Of a DNA stretch of 64,000 bases, positions 1 to 8,089 are shown in pieces (the first letter of the stretch is position 1; every line of letters starts with the position of its first letter). The stretch spans positions 1 to 64,000 of the forward strand of contig ASRH01000003.1 of the NCBI GenBank assembly GCA_000565255.1, written 5' to 3'. The translations under genes and the position numbers were made by a program. This stretch comes from Candidatus Aramenus sulfurataquae. GTDB lineage: Archaea; Thermoproteota; Thermoprotei_A; Sulfolobales; Sulfolobaceae. A model generated the notes under the pieces. That model ran no database searches. It was not told the DNA's origin and saw nothing but the letters and a program-made list of their open reading frames with translations.

Positions 1-79
1 CGACAACGGCAAGACCGGAAGAGGAGCAGTAAGCGAGAAGGACGCTCCAAAAGAGCTATTGGAGAAGGTAGGCAAATAA
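1..79 (+). CDS. Sul7d-type chromatin protein, C-terminal part (cut by window start)
   Basis: The reading frame that starts at base 2 and ends with TAA at 77-79 gives 25 residues containing NGKTGRGAVSEKDAPKELL. This matches the C-terminal strand and helix of the 7-kDa DNA-binding proteins Sso7d/Sac7d. These small basic SH3-like proteins bind the DNA minor groove, kink it and compact the chromosome. The N-terminal half lies outside the window. The tail after KELL is short (EKVGK) compared with Sac7d. The family is restricted to Sulfolobales, so this fragment is the best taxonomic marker in the window. Confidence 0.92.
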   Translation, partial: DNGKTGRGAVSEKDAPKELLEKVGK

Positions 80-221
80 ATAGATATTCTTTCTTCTTTT
101 TATTTATGCAATTTGTTTATTTTGTTGCAATTAAACCGTGTTAAAGTTTTTTCTTTTTTGTTTCCATGATAACAATCTTTATAAACTTACCCGTCAATTG
201 ATAGTCAGGAAAAGTGAGACA

Positions 222-536
222 ATGATTGGCAATCTTAACCCTACGGATATAATAGTTTTGTTGATTGTAGCAGCTATAGTGTTTTTCGGAGCATCTAAAA
301 TACCCGAGTTATTTAGGAACATGGGTAGGGCTGTAGGTGAATTTAAGAAGGGTAGGATTGAGGCTGAAATGGAGCTAAATCAGATGCAACAAGCTGCCCA
401 AGTAACACAACAGCCTCAAGTGGTTCCAAGCAATACATCATCACAGAGCCACGTATCTCCTGAAGAGCTAGAGAAACAGATAAAGGAGCTACAGAGCAAG
501 CTCGAGCAATTAAAGAAGAACAGTTCTACGTCGTAA
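222..536 (+). CDS. tatA: Sec-independent (Tat) translocase component TatA
   Basis: A 104-residue protein with a single N-terminal transmembrane helix (about residues 8-22). It is followed by the FGASKIPELFRNMGRAVGEF hinge and amphipathic helix typical of TatA, then a Gln/Ser-rich linker and a C-terminal coiled-coil-like helix. TatA oligomerises to form the passage for folded proteins carrying twin-arginine signals. The frame is open upstream to 138, but ATG 222 is chosen because the family starts just before the membrane helix and GTGAG lies just upstream. It heads a tatA-tatA-tatC operon. Confidence 0.93.
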   Translation: MIGNLNPTDIIVLLIVAAIVFFGASKIPELFRNMGRAVGEFKKGRIEAEMELNQMQQAAQVTQQPQVVPSNTSSQSHVSPEELEKQIKELQSKLEQLKKNSSTS

Positions 537-580
537 GATCCTTTTTGTTTTCATAAAGTCAAAAATTTTTGGGGTTTATT

Positions 581-961
581 ATGATAGGCAACATCTCAGA
601 CTTTCTAATTGTCCTCATTGTAGGTATACTGCTTCTGTCAGGCCAAAAGGACATAAGCAGCACTGCGAAAAACATTGGGAAGACCTTGAACCAATTGAAG
701 AGGACGCAGGAGCAGTTCAGGCAAGAGCTGGCTAGAGAAATCAACGGAGGACTAGGAGACGTAGCAGAGGAGACAAAAAAGAGCGTGGTAACTGACGTCA
801 CACCAACGTACAGGAGGGTTAACAAGATCTCTCCTCAGCCTGTAACTACTCTTCCCAGCAACGGTAATAAGCAAGAAGACAAGATAAAGCAGATAGAGGA
901 CGAAATCAAGAGATTACAAATGGAGTTAGAAAGGTTGAAGCAAAATGGTAACAAGAACTGA
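581..961 (+). CDS. tatA: Second TatA/TatB-like Tat translocase component
   Basis: A 126-residue paralogue of the preceding gene. It starts MIGNISDFLIVLIVGILLL, then an amphipathic segment (KDISSTAKNIGKTLNQLK) and a charged coiled-coil tail. The FG hinge of canonical TatA is changed to SGQK, so a TatB-like role in receiving substrate is possible; archaea generally lack a separate TatB. ATG 581 is preferred over the upstream in-frame TTG 569 because it matches the start of the first paralogue. The 3' end overlaps tatC by 17 nt, implying translational coupling. Confidence 0.88.
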   Translation: MIGNISDFLIVLIVGILLLSGQKDISSTAKNIGKTLNQLKRTQEQFRQELAREINGGLGDVAEETKKSVVTDVTPTYRRVNKISPQPVTTLPSNGNKQEDKIKQIEDEIKRLQMELERLKQNGNKN

Positions 962-1775
962 ACAAATAAAGGACCAAGAAAGGCCCCTGCTTGATCACCT
1001 AAGAGAGCTCGCTCTTAGGCTAAGAAGAGCACTAATAGTTCTCGCTGTTATCTTTGTCTTCCTGTTTGCTTTTGACTTCACTTTCGTAAAAGTCTACGGT
1101 TTCACGTTGCCTGTAATCTACCCTAACCTCTTCCACAGTATCTCCTCTAGGCTCATAGTATTCTTTATACATCACGAACTACCTAAGGGTCTAGAACTGA
1201 TTAACATTAACCCTTTTGATACGATGTACGCTTCCGCATACATATCCTTTTTCTTCGCTCTCCTTGTGTCCATCCCTGTAATATTCTACGAGCTTTGGGG
1301 CTTTATCGCCCCAGGGCTTTACGAGAACGAGAAAAAGGTGATAAAGAACTTCGCGCTCCCCGCGTTCGTGCTCTTTCTTGCAGGGTCCAGTTTCGCTTAC
1401 TTCATAATCATACCATTTATGATGAAGTTCATCCTTATATTCACCCACTCACTGGGAGTTGAACCAACCTTAGGACTCAAATCCTTTATCAGTACTTTGG
1501 TCACCCTTATGCTAGCCACAGGACTGGCCTTTGAGTTCCCCCTTGTAATGATCTCCCTCACCTACGTTGGACTAGTTAAGGCTGAGACATGGCAAAGGAA
1601 CTGGAGGTGGGGAGTTATGGGATCTTTCATAATAGCATGGATGATTTCCCCCGGCACTACAGGCGGGATTATTGAGACGACCATAGGCATCATACTGTCG
1701 TCGCTGTTCTTCATAGGAGTAGGGGTATCTAAAGTAGTGGAGAGGAGGAATCAAAATATTAATTTGGCGAGATAA
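945..1775 (+). CDS. tatC: Tat translocase receptor subunit TatC
   Basis: A 276-residue polytopic protein with about six hydrophobic segments, the usual TatC size and topology. The N-terminus carries PLLDHLRELALRLRRAL, the family's cytoplasmic motif (consensus HLxELRxR). The loop EIWGFIAPGLY-type motif appears as YELWGFIAPGLYENEKK. TatC recognises twin-arginine signal peptides and recruits TatA. The ATG at 945 lies inside the 3' end of the second tatA, so the three genes are co-transcribed. Confidence 0.95.
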   Translation: MVTRTEQIKDQERPLLDHLRELALRLRRALIVLAVIFVFLFAFDFTFVKVYGFTLPVIYPNLFHSISSRLIVFFIHHELPKGLELININPFDTMYASAYISFFFALLVSIPVIFYELWGFIAPGLYENEKKVIKNFALPAFVLFLAGSSFAYFIIIPFMMKFILIFTHSLGVEPTLGLKSFISTLVTLMLATGLAFEFPLVMISLTYVGLVKAETWQRNWRWGVMGSFIIAWMISPGTTGGIIETTIGIILSSLFFIGVGVSKVVERRNQNINLAR

Positions 1776-1785
1776 CACTTAAATC

Positions 1786-2061
1786 ATGAAAGTTATTAAA
1801 AGAGATGGGAGCGAGGAAGATCTAATATACGAGAAAATAGTGGTCAGCGTCCTAAAGACCGGGGCCCCTGTCTCAGTCTCGAGGAAAATAGCGATAATTG
1901 TCATAGGTAAGCTCTACGAGGAGGACAGGAAAGAAGTAACGACAAAGGAACTTACCTCCATGATCCTTAGCCTCCTTAAGAAGGAGAACGAGGAGTGGTT
2001 TAGAAACTGGATAGTCTACGATAGAGTAGCTAAAAGGAGGGAAACCGAGAAAGAGCTCTAA
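1786..2061 (+). CDS. Stand-alone ATP-cone domain protein
   Basis: A 91-residue protein beginning MKVIKRDGSEEDLIYEKIV, the signature of the ATP-cone nucleotide-binding fold. That fold is found at the N-terminus of class I/III ribonucleotide reductases and in NrdR. Here nothing follows the cone: the protein ends after a basic helix (YDRVAKRRE). The gene starts 11 nt after tatC and is probably in the same transcript. A nucleotide-sensing role is inferred from the fold; its partner is unknown, as no reductase gene is nearby. Confidence 0.75.
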   Translation: MKVIKRDGSEEDLIYEKIVVSVLKTGAPVSVSRKIAIIVIGKLYEEDRKEVTTKELTSMILSLLKKENEEWFRNWIVYDRVAKRRETEKEL

Positions 2062-3237
2062 TTACTTCCACGTCCCCTTCACTACCCACACGGGCTCTTC
2101 TTGTACCTCCAACTCCTTTGGTTCTACCTTGAGTTCCTCGAGTAGTTTCTCGTTAACCTTAACCCCTATTCCTGGAGCGTCAGAGACGGAAACATGTCCG
2201 TTGCTTACCGTTATTGAGTTGTAGATGAGATCCCTCTTCCACTGAGGGAACCAGTCGTAAAACGACTCCATCAGCAGTAGGGTAGGAGTTGCTGCGCTTA
2301 GTTGTACGGTAACGGCGTACTGTATTGGCCCAAAAGCGTTGTGATACGCTACTTCCACGTCAAAGGCCTCAGCCAAAGCGATAACCTTCCTCGCAATAGT
2401 TACGCCCCCAATGTTAGTTATGTCAGGCTGTAGGACATCTACTAGCCTCTCTCTCACGTAAAACGCTGTCTCCTTTAAGCTCAACAGCCTTTCGCCCAGC
2501 GCGACCCTAGATGAGGTAGCTGAGCGATATCTCTTTAACCCCTCAACGTCCTCGTGGTGAACTGGTTCCTCCATGAATAACGGCCTGTACTTTTCAAGGG
2601 CCTTCGCTATCATGATTGCCGAGTCGGCGTTGAATCTACCGTGGTGCTCTATCATAATCTCCCTCTCCTCCCCTATTGCCTCCCTGACAGACCTGACCCT
2701 CTCCTCCGCTTCCCTTAGCCCCTTAAAGTCGATCCAGTTGTAGTACCTGCCAAACGGGTCAAACTTCATGGAGCTGTAACCCATCTTGACTACTTCCTTT
2801 GCCTTTTCAGCGAAGTCTTGTGGAGAGACGCAATCCAAATACCAGCCGTTAGCGTATATAGGAACCCTATCCCTTACCTTCCCGCCGAGGAGTTTGTAAA
2901 TGGGAGCTCCCAGCTCTTTGCCTATTATATCCCACGATGCTATATCAATTGCGCTAAACGCGGTTACTGACTCAAAGGACCTCGAGTAGTAGAAGTCCTG
3001 CTTGTACCACTCTTCGTAATTCCTCTCCACATCTTCTGCCTCTTTTCCTACGAATGCCTTACTGACCTGCCTTACTGCGCTGTAAACCGGTAAAACTCTA
3101 AGCGTCGGAACTGCTTCACCAAAGCCAACCTCTCCATTTGTAGTGACTACCTTTACTATGATCGACGTTGAGGCCCAAGTGGCGCTCCCCTTTTCCTTGT
3201 GCGTTACAACTATGGGTTCGATTTCCGAGATTTTCAT
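2062..3237 (-). CDS. gnaD: D-gluconate dehydratase
   Basis: A 391-residue enolase-superfamily protein very similar along its length to Saccharolobus GnaD, from [10 protein letters not shown] near the N-terminus to the end VWVVKGTWK. Visible motifs are [42 protein letters not shown] and the catalytic His region AYHNAFGP. The enzyme removes water from gluconate (and galactonate) to give 2-keto-3-deoxy sugar acids in the branched Entner-Doudoroff pathway. A TATA-like element on the minus strand (about 3260-3270) lies about 26 nt upstream of the ATG. It converges with the ATP-cone gene with no spacer. Confidence 0.92.
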   Translation of the reverse strand: MKISEIEPIVVTHKEKGSATWASTSIIVKVVTTNGEVGFGEAVPTLRVLPVYSAVRQVSKAFVGKEAEDVERNYEEWYKQDFYYSRSFESVTAFSAIDIASWDIIGKELGAPIYKLLGGKVRDRVPIYANGWYLDCVSPQDFAEKAKEVVKMGYSSMKFDPFGRYYNWIDFKGLREAEERVRSVREAIGEEREIMIEHHGRFNADSAIMIAKALEKYRPLFMEEPVHHEDVEGLKRYRSATSSRVALGERLLSLKETAFYVRERLVDVLQPDITNIGGVTIARKVIALAEAFDVEVAYHNAFGPIQYAVTVQLSAATPTLLLMESFYDWFPQWKRDLIYNSITVSNGHVSVSDAPGIGVKVNEKLLEELKVEPKELEVQEEPVWVVKGTWK

Positions 3238-3300
3238 ATTACTATTTTTAACGGTACCAATATAAACCTTCAGAGCTTGCCTTAGAGACGTGACTAAAAG

Positions 3301-3307
3301 CTAAATA
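3301..3307 (+). promoter_or_regulatory. TATA-like element for the C/D box sRNA
   Basis: CTAAATA is centred about 27 nt upstream of the C box at 3331, the expected TATA-to-transcript distance. The match to the archaeal consensus is modest. Confidence 0.45.
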
Positions 3308-3330
3308 CCCTGAAAGGAAAGACATAATAG

Positions 3331-3379
3331 ATGATGAGCTTTCAGGCTAGTGAGAAGTGATCAGAGGTGCAAACTCTGA
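3331..3379 (+). ncRNA. C/D box methylation guide sRNA (sRNA 1)
   Basis: Elements in order: C box ATGATGA (3331-3337, exact), 12-nt guide GCTTTCAGGCTA (3338-3349), D' box GTGA (3350-3353, one mismatch), 3-nt spacer GAA, C' box GTGATCA (3357-3363, one mismatch), 12-nt guide GAGGTGCAAACT (3364-3375), D box CTGA (3376-3379, exact). Spacing of this kind is the hallmark of archaeal dual-guide C/D sRNAs bound by L7Ae, Nop5 and fibrillarin. By the N+5 rule the guides would direct 2'-O-methylation within UAGCCUGAAAGC (fifth base, C) and AGUUUGCACCUC (fifth base, U). It lies between gnaD and the end of the HTH gene. The transcript probably extends a few bases beyond each box. Confidence 0.82.
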
Positions 3380-3383
3380 AAAA

Positions 3384-3725
3384 TCACCAGTCGAAGGGGC
3401 AACTGTTTCCGTTCTTAAGCGCCTTTTTCCTCGCCAGGCTGCAAAGGGGACAGAGGTTTATTACCTCGTCCTCTTTGAGTATCTTCTCGGCCGTAATCCT
3501 CACGGCCTCAACGAATTCCTCGTCCTGTTGAAGTTTAAATATCAAGTCTGAGTTTCCCCTCTTCCCTTTTATGTAATAGTTTACCTCCGCAGTGGTTATA
3601 CCCAGGAAGGAGGCTATTTGAGTCTGTGGCACTTTCCTCCTATAGAGCTCTATAACTATCATTGCCTTTATTGCTGGGATTACGCTTTTACTTGCCACTT
3701 CACAAGGTACAATAACTTTTTTCAA
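3384..3725 (-). CDS. Small HTH regulator with C-terminal cysteine cluster
   Basis: A 113-residue archaeal regulator. After a 30-residue helical lead, a helix-turn-helix runs about residues 33-55 (KVPQTQIASFLGITTAEVNYYI). The C-terminus carries CPLCSLARKKALKNGNSCPF, a CxxC plus Cys set that could bind zinc or an iron-sulfur cluster. Archaeal families of this build are annotated as predicted transcriptional regulators; the target is unknown. The stop codon lies 5 nt beyond the guide RNA on the opposite strand. Confidence 0.75.
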   Translation of the reverse strand: MKKVIVPCEVASKSVIPAIKAMIVIELYRRKVPQTQIASFLGITTAEVNYYIKGKRGNSDLIFKLQQDEEFVEAVRITAEKILKEDEVINLCPLCSLARKKALKNGNSCPFDW

Positions 3726-3780
3726 GGTTAAAATTGCTTAGCATTAACAGTATTAAAGATTATTTTAGATAAGACTTTAG

Positions 3781-4221
3781 TTATACCAACGGTTTTAAAC
3801 CAAATACCTCATCCTCGCTAAACTTAAGATAAAAACCCAATTTTTTCCCTATTTTAATCATGGGTATGTTGTCCGGGAGCGTGTAGAACTTTACCTTGTC
3901 CATTTTTAGCCTCTTTGCTTCCTCTATTATGCTCTCTACTAGTTTGGTTCCTATCCCATTTCGTCTATACGCTGGGGAGACCACTAGTGAAAACTCTCCG
4001 TCTTCGTAAAGGGATATCTCCCCCACCACTTCGCCATCTAGCCTTGCAATGAGCATGACTAGGGCCCTCTTGAGTATTAACTCCTTTACCTCTTCTCTCG
4101 AGACCTTCCTAAACGAGAAAAACCTCATGTAGAGGTCGTCGGGACTGAGGGAGTTATAGAGTTTGTGTACCTCCTCCACGTCTTCTGGAGTAGCTTTGGA
4201 TATTCTTAACTTGGAGATCAC
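3781..4221 (-). CDS. GNAT-family N-acetyltransferase
   Basis: A 146-residue protein with the GNAT fold. The acetyl-CoA-binding motif A is seen as SPAYRRNGIGTKLVESII (Q/RxxGxG/A pattern), followed by motif B in the C-terminal third. The substrate (protein N-terminus, lysine or small amine) cannot be read from the sequence. Its first bases overlap the pyruvate kinase stop by 4 nt (4218-4221), so it is translated with pyk. Confidence 0.85.
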   Translation of the reverse strand: MISKLRISKATPEDVEEVHKLYNSLSPDDLYMRFFSFRKVSREEVKELILKRALVMLIARLDGEVVGEISLYEDGEFSLVVSPAYRRNGIGTKLVESIIEEAKRLKMDKVKFYTLPDNIPMIKIGKKLGFYLKFSEDEVFGLKPLV

Positions 4222-5564
4222 TTTTGCTTCCCTATGACGTGAAGTTTTATGAAGTTGGTCCTTCCCTCCTCTAACCTGGGATCTCCGCCAACTACTACTA
4301 TCTCATCCCCCTCGTTTACGTAGTCCCTAGAGTATTCCTCCGCAAGCTGGGTTACTTCGTCTAGGCTTTTTGCCTCCCTTACGTGTACCGGAAGAACACC
4401 CCAACAGAGCCTCAAGCGCCTTACAAGCTTCTGGTTGGGGCAAAGTCCAAGGATCAGACTCTTTGGCCTTAGTCTCGATATCCTTACCACGGATATTCCG
4501 CTCCTACTGTGAACTGTAATCACTTTAGCCTTGGATAGCTCTGCCACGTTAATGGCTGCAAAGGCAATAGCGTCGTCGCTACTACTCAATGGCGACGGCC
4601 TAGTGACCTTAACCCTTTTCTCCACTGAGACAATAATGTCGTGGAGGTACTTCACCGCCTCCAATGGGTAGTTACCTATGGCAGTCTCGTCGCTCAGCAT
4701 TATGGCGTCTACTCCTTGATAGACGGAGTTCGAAACGTCTATCACCTCAGCCCTAGTAGGGATTGGATTGGTAACCATAGACTCCAGTACTTGTGTTGCC
4801 AGTATTACCGGCTTTCCGTAGAGTTTTGACGTCCTCACTATCTTTCTCTGGATAAAGGGCAAGTTCTCTAGCCCTATTTCTACACCTAGGTCTCCCCTTG
4901 CCACCATTATTCCGTCACTGGCCTTTACTATCTCCCTCAAGTCTGCAAGGGCGTTTTTCTTCTCTATTTTTGCAATTATCCAAGCGTCTCCTCCAGCTAC
5001 GTCCCTGGCCTTCTGTACGTCTGCGTGACTTATCACAAAGGAAAGGCCAACGTAGTCAGCACCCAGCTTCAACGCCTCCTTCAGCAGTTCTAGGTCCCTA
5101 CTGGTAATTCCCTCTGACAGTGAGATATCTGGAACGTTTATGCCCTTCCTCGAAGTTATTATCCCACCTTCTAGAACTACTCCCTCAACCCTGTCCTTCT
5201 CTACAGAGGTCACCTTCACCTTAATGTTTCCGTCAGCTATGAGAACGAGGGTACCCGGCTTTACCCCTTGGTAAAACAGGGGATCCTCTACTGATATGCC
5301 TTCATTCTGTGAAAAAGTTACCTTCTCTCCGGGCTTTACCTCAATCCTTCCCTCAATCTGGCCCACACGGATCTTTGGACCAGGAAGGTCTACCAGAATG
5401 GAGGAGTCCTTTGCGTAGTCGTGGATTAGGTCAAAGTACTTCCTATGGCTCTCCTCGTCGCCGTGGGCGAAATTTATCCTAAAAACGTCAACGTATTTAG
5501 AGAGCTCCTTTACTTTCTCCTCGCTAGAAGGCCCAAGAGTTGCAACAATTTTCGTCTTCCGCAT
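4218..5564 (-). CDS. pyk: Pyruvate kinase
   Basis: A 448-residue enzyme, the normal length for archaeal pyruvate kinase, converting PEP and ADP to pyruvate and ATP. It begins MRKTKIVATLGPSS, and shows MVARGDLGVEIG (metal/PEP site), IAKIEKKNAL with the catalytic Lys-Glu context, and MLSDETAIGNYP. The C-terminal domain is the usual regulatory alpha/beta domain. It starts directly after the stop of the upstream 169-aa gene and overlaps the downstream acetyltransferase, giving a three-gene minus-strand operon. Confidence 0.95.
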   Translation of the reverse strand: MRKTKIVATLGPSSEEKVKELSKYVDVFRINFAHGDEESHRKYFDLIHDYAKDSSILVDLPGPKIRVGQIEGRIEVKPGEKVTFSQNEGISVEDPLFYQGVKPGTLVLIADGNIKVKVTSVEKDRVEGVVLEGGIITSRKGINVPDISLSEGITSRDLELLKEALKLGADYVGLSFVISHADVQKARDVAGGDAWIIAKIEKKNALADLREIVKASDGIMVARGDLGVEIGLENLPFIQRKIVRTSKLYGKPVILATQVLESMVTNPIPTRAEVIDVSNSVYQGVDAIMLSDETAIGNYPLEAVKYLHDIIVSVEKRVKVTRPSPLSSSDDAIAFAAINVAELSKAKVITVHSRSGISVVRISRLRPKSLILGLCPNQKLVRRLRLCWGVLPVHVREAKSLDEVTQLAEEYSRDYVNEGDEIVVVGGDPRLEEGRTNFIKLHVIGKQK

Positions 5565-6074
5565 TTAAGAATATGTGGAAAGCTGATTTATATTTTCACA
5601 AGCCTCCTTCTCTCCCTGCTCGCATGCCTTTTTCATTAGCTCCCTTGCCTTCTTCTCCTCCTTGAACTTCGCGTAGACTTGTGACAACTTTAGCAATATC
5701 TTTCCGTAGGTAAGCTCTGGAAGTAGCTTGTCTAGCTGGTCCTTCTTCCCCCTGGCTATAAGTGCATTGATCGCTATATCCACGAACTCGCTGTCCCTCT
5801 TTGCCGAGTCGTAGCACTTTATTACCCTCTTTACGTTACCACACGCGGAAATGTCAAATATCTTACCAATCGAGTCCAGCACGCTTACGACAGCGTTGCA
5901 GCTGGCAGCGTCTATTATGTTGCATATGACCCAGTTTGCCTCCTTTATGTTGCTTGAATTAACGGCCTTTTCTATTACCTCGATACCTTCCTTCGTATGA
6001 CCGTTTATTATTAATTCCTTAGCGTAAGTGAGACTCTTAAATAACTGCCTGGTTTCGCTCGCCATTAATATCAT
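5565..6074 (-). CDS. Helical-repeat protein of unknown function
   Basis: I do not recognise this 169-residue protein. It looks all-helical, with TPR-like pairs near the C-terminus (ILLKLSQVYAKFKEEKKARELMKKA, written here as two helices) and several cysteines (CNIIDAASCNAV, ACGNVKRVIKC). Two starts are possible, ATG 6074 or ATG 6065; a TTTAAT element around 6092-6098 fits either. It sits directly upstream of pyk with no gap, so it is probably co-transcribed with it. Confidence 0.7.
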   Translation of the reverse strand: MILMASETRQLFKSLTYAKELIINGHTKEGIEVIEKAVNSSNIKEANWVICNIIDAASCNAVVSVLDSIGKIFDISACGNVKRVIKCYDSAKRDSEFVDIAINALIARGKKDQLDKLLPELTYGKILLKLSQVYAKFKEEKKARELMKKACEQGEKEACENINQLSTYS

Positions 6075-6103
6075 TATCCACTCCCCAGATTAAATACATT
6101 TCA

Positions 6104-7201
6104 TCAAAATGAGTTTGAACCGCTAAAGTCCACTAGCCTCGATATAAACCCTAACGAATTTTCCCTTCCTACTACTAGATCTGTTGCCTTTTTACCCATA
6201 GCCGGGGCGTAGCTCCACCCTAACCTGCACGCTCCTGTGGCTACCACAACTTTTCCCCTTTTACCTATGATGGGGAACCCGTCTGGCGAGCAAGGCCTAA
6301 ATCCCATGTTCAATTCGTAGACGTAATCAACGTTGACTATCCTCTTTGCCTTCTCTAAGAACATCTGAGCTCTGGTGGAGTCGTAGGAGAAGTCTGCGTC
6401 GAAGCCCCCAGTTATTTTAACGTGGTCAGAAAGAGGTGATATTGCTACTCCCTCGTCTGCTATAACCACGGCGTTCTTGAACTTAGGAGTTCCTTTAACC
6501 CTGTAACCATAGCCCTTGAACGCTGTCAAAGGAACCTTGAGGAACTTGGTTGTCCACACGCCAGTTGCCAATACTATTGAATCGAACTCCTTGAGCTCCT
6601 CCAGCGAGTTAACTTCCCTTTTTACCACCTTCACCTTGTTTAGTTCCCTTGCTATCCTCTCTACGAACTTCTCCGTGGAAAGCCTTGAGAGCTCTGGAAA
6701 GTAAAGTGCCCCAGCGAATCCCTCTAGTTCTACGACCTCGAACTTGGCTTGGAATGGGCTTCTCTTTTCTTCCTCTATTGCCCTCTCAAGGCTGTTCTTT
6801 CCGTAATGGGCCTCGTAGAGGCCGTCCTCGTAGTAGTCAAAGTCGTTTTTCTCCTCGCTTTTGGCCTTGTAGAAGGATAAGGAGAACTTAGCCATCTCCC
6901 TTATTGTGTCCCAAGCCTCTTGTGGCGGTTTCACGTTAAGTTCCCTCAGAAGCGCCAATAGCCAGTCCCTGTTAACTGACCTAATGACGGTGTCATTTTT
7001 GGCAACGTAATTCAGCATTTTCACTATCATCCCAGTTGTGTTTATCCTGTCAAATCTGTAGGGTTCAATGAGTCCTGCAGCGTGAATCGAGTAACTTCCG
7101 AGTTCAGCCTTTTCGAAGAGCGTCACGTCAACGCCTTCTTGTTGGAGAAAATAGGACGTGAGTAGACCTACAATTCCCCCTCCGACCACCGCAACTTTCA
7201 A
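6104..7201 (-). CDS. FAD-dependent DAO-family oxidoreductase (ThiO/glycine oxidase-like)
   Basis: A 365-residue flavoprotein with an N-terminal Rossmann motif VAVVGGGIVGLLTSYFL and acidic ribose-binding residue (TLFEK). The C-terminal FAD motif is MGFRPCSPDGFPIIG, then ATGACRLGWSYAPAMGK. This is the layout of D-amino-acid/glycine oxidases and ThiO. The substrate is not defined by sequence. The start is TTG at 7201, overlapping the TGA of the upstream HEAT-like gene in a TTGA junction, so translation is coupled. A second DAO-family gene lies at 48.4-49.3 kb. Confidence 0.82.
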   Translation of the reverse strand: MKVAVVGGGIVGLLTSYFLQQEGVDVTLFEKAELGSYSIHAAGLIEPYRFDRINTTGMIVKMLNYVAKNDTVIRSVNRDWLLALLRELNVKPPQEAWDTIREMAKFSLSFYKAKSEEKNDFDYYEDGLYEAHYGKNSLERAIEEEKRSPFQAKFEVVELEGFAGALYFPELSRLSTEKFVERIARELNKVKVVKREVNSLEELKEFDSIVLATGVWTTKFLKVPLTAFKGYGYRVKGTPKFKNAVVIADEGVAISPLSDHVKITGGFDADFSYDSTRAQMFLEKAKRIVNVDYVYELNMGFRPCSPDGFPIIGKRGKVVVATGACRLGWSYAPAMGKKATDLVVGRENSLGFISRLVDFSGSNSF

Positions 7202-7848
7202 ACACCTAGCACCTTCAATATACGTTGTGCCATTTTCTTTATATTACTTTCTTTTGTTAAAAGTTCATTTATATAGTTTAGATTATTTGAAATATCTTCT
7301 TTAGTTAGAAATCCTAGATTTACGAGTACTACTGCCTTCTGCCACGCTTTGATCCTAATGCCAGGTTTCGGGCTCCTCATAAAAGAGAGGTACCTCTCCC
7401 TGTCACCTTTCTGGAACACTCCCTCCTTGACGAGGACCGGAAAGACGTTCCAAGCCCTCTTCCTTATAGTGGGGTAGTAGCTCTTGAGGAGTTTCCAGAA
7501 GTGCTCCCTCTCCTTTATCAAGTCGTCCTTAGTCACTATTTCCAAGTTGAGCAGGTCATAATAGTGCGACCACGCCTCTATTTTCACCTTGTCAGATTTA
7601 GCTGACAACGTCTTTTTAAGGCCCTCAACGTAAAGCAACTTATACACTGCTAAGTGCTTCCACGCGTCCTCCCTGACGCCCTTCAGCCTATGCCAGAGGA
7701 GGGACCTTAGGTATAGCCTATGCCTAGCCAAGTAGGATATATCGTATTCGGCTATTTTCTCCACCTCTTCCCAAGACCTTTGCCTAACCTTCTCGTCAGG
7801 GTCTCTCAGCCCATCTAATATCTTCCTAATCCTCGACAACTCACCCAC
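7198..7848 (-). CDS. HEAT-repeat-like helical protein
   Basis: A 216-residue protein made of about five similar helical pairs, each with a W/R-rich core (for example QRSWEEVEKIA, EDAWKHLAVYKLL, IEAWSHYYDLL, KRAWNVFPVLV, IKAWQKAVVLV). The repeated xxAW motif suggests an alpha-solenoid of HEAT type, often a protein-binding scaffold. It starts at GTG 7848, overlapping the end of the ubiquitin-like gene by 8 nt, and itself overlaps the oxidoreductase. The last 35 or so codons are notably AT-rich. Function unknown; the repeats are seen directly, the HEAT label is inference. Confidence 0.72.
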   Translation of the reverse strand: MGELSRIRKILDGLRDPDEKVRQRSWEEVEKIAEYDISYLARHRLYLRSLLWHRLKGVREDAWKHLAVYKLLYVEGLKKTLSAKSDKVKIEAWSHYYDLLNLEIVTKDDLIKEREHFWKLLKSYYPTIRKRAWNVFPVLVKEGVFQKGDRERYLSFMRSPKPGIRIKAWQKAVVLVNLGFLTKEDISNNLNYINELLTKESNIKKMAQRILKVLGV

Positions 7849-8047
7849 CTGAGGCCGTCAATATGATCTTGAGCTCGTCTCCGTTCCTGAGGAAATCGTC
7901 CTCCACGATGGGGACGTCATTTCTCAGCACAACCACTCCTTGAACGTTGTAACCAAGGCTTTTTACTAAATCCTTCACCCTCGAGTTCTCCGGCAGGTCT
8001 ACTAGAACTTCCCTCTTCTCCCTTACCAGTAATACCTTGACCTTCAT
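7841..8047 (-). CDS. Ubiquitin-like sulfur-carrier protein (ThiS/MoaD/Urm1/SAMP type)
   Basis: A 68-residue beta-grasp protein with the features of ThiS/MoaD: the VVVLRNDVPIVEDDFLRNGD segment, where xNGDEL marks the last turn, and an end in TASGG. The exposed C-terminal Gly-Gly is the site of adenylation by an E1-like enzyme, followed by thiocarboxylate formation or conjugation to lysines. It is the first gene of a three-gene overlapping set with a HEAT-like protein and a ThiO-like oxidase. No E1-like gene is in the window. Confidence 0.85.
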   Translation of the reverse strand: MKVKVLLVREKREVLVDLPENSRVKDLVKSLGYNVQGVVVLRNDVPIVEDDFLRNGDELKIILTASGG

Positions 8048-8089
8048 AAAATTTCACTCTTAAGGCGTTTTAAGCTAAGGTATCGTTCT

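Noticed and set aside
3357-3551. Plus-strand open frame of 64 codons
   Set aside because: It lies across the guide RNA and the antisense of the HTH gene; no start signal and no protein-like composition.
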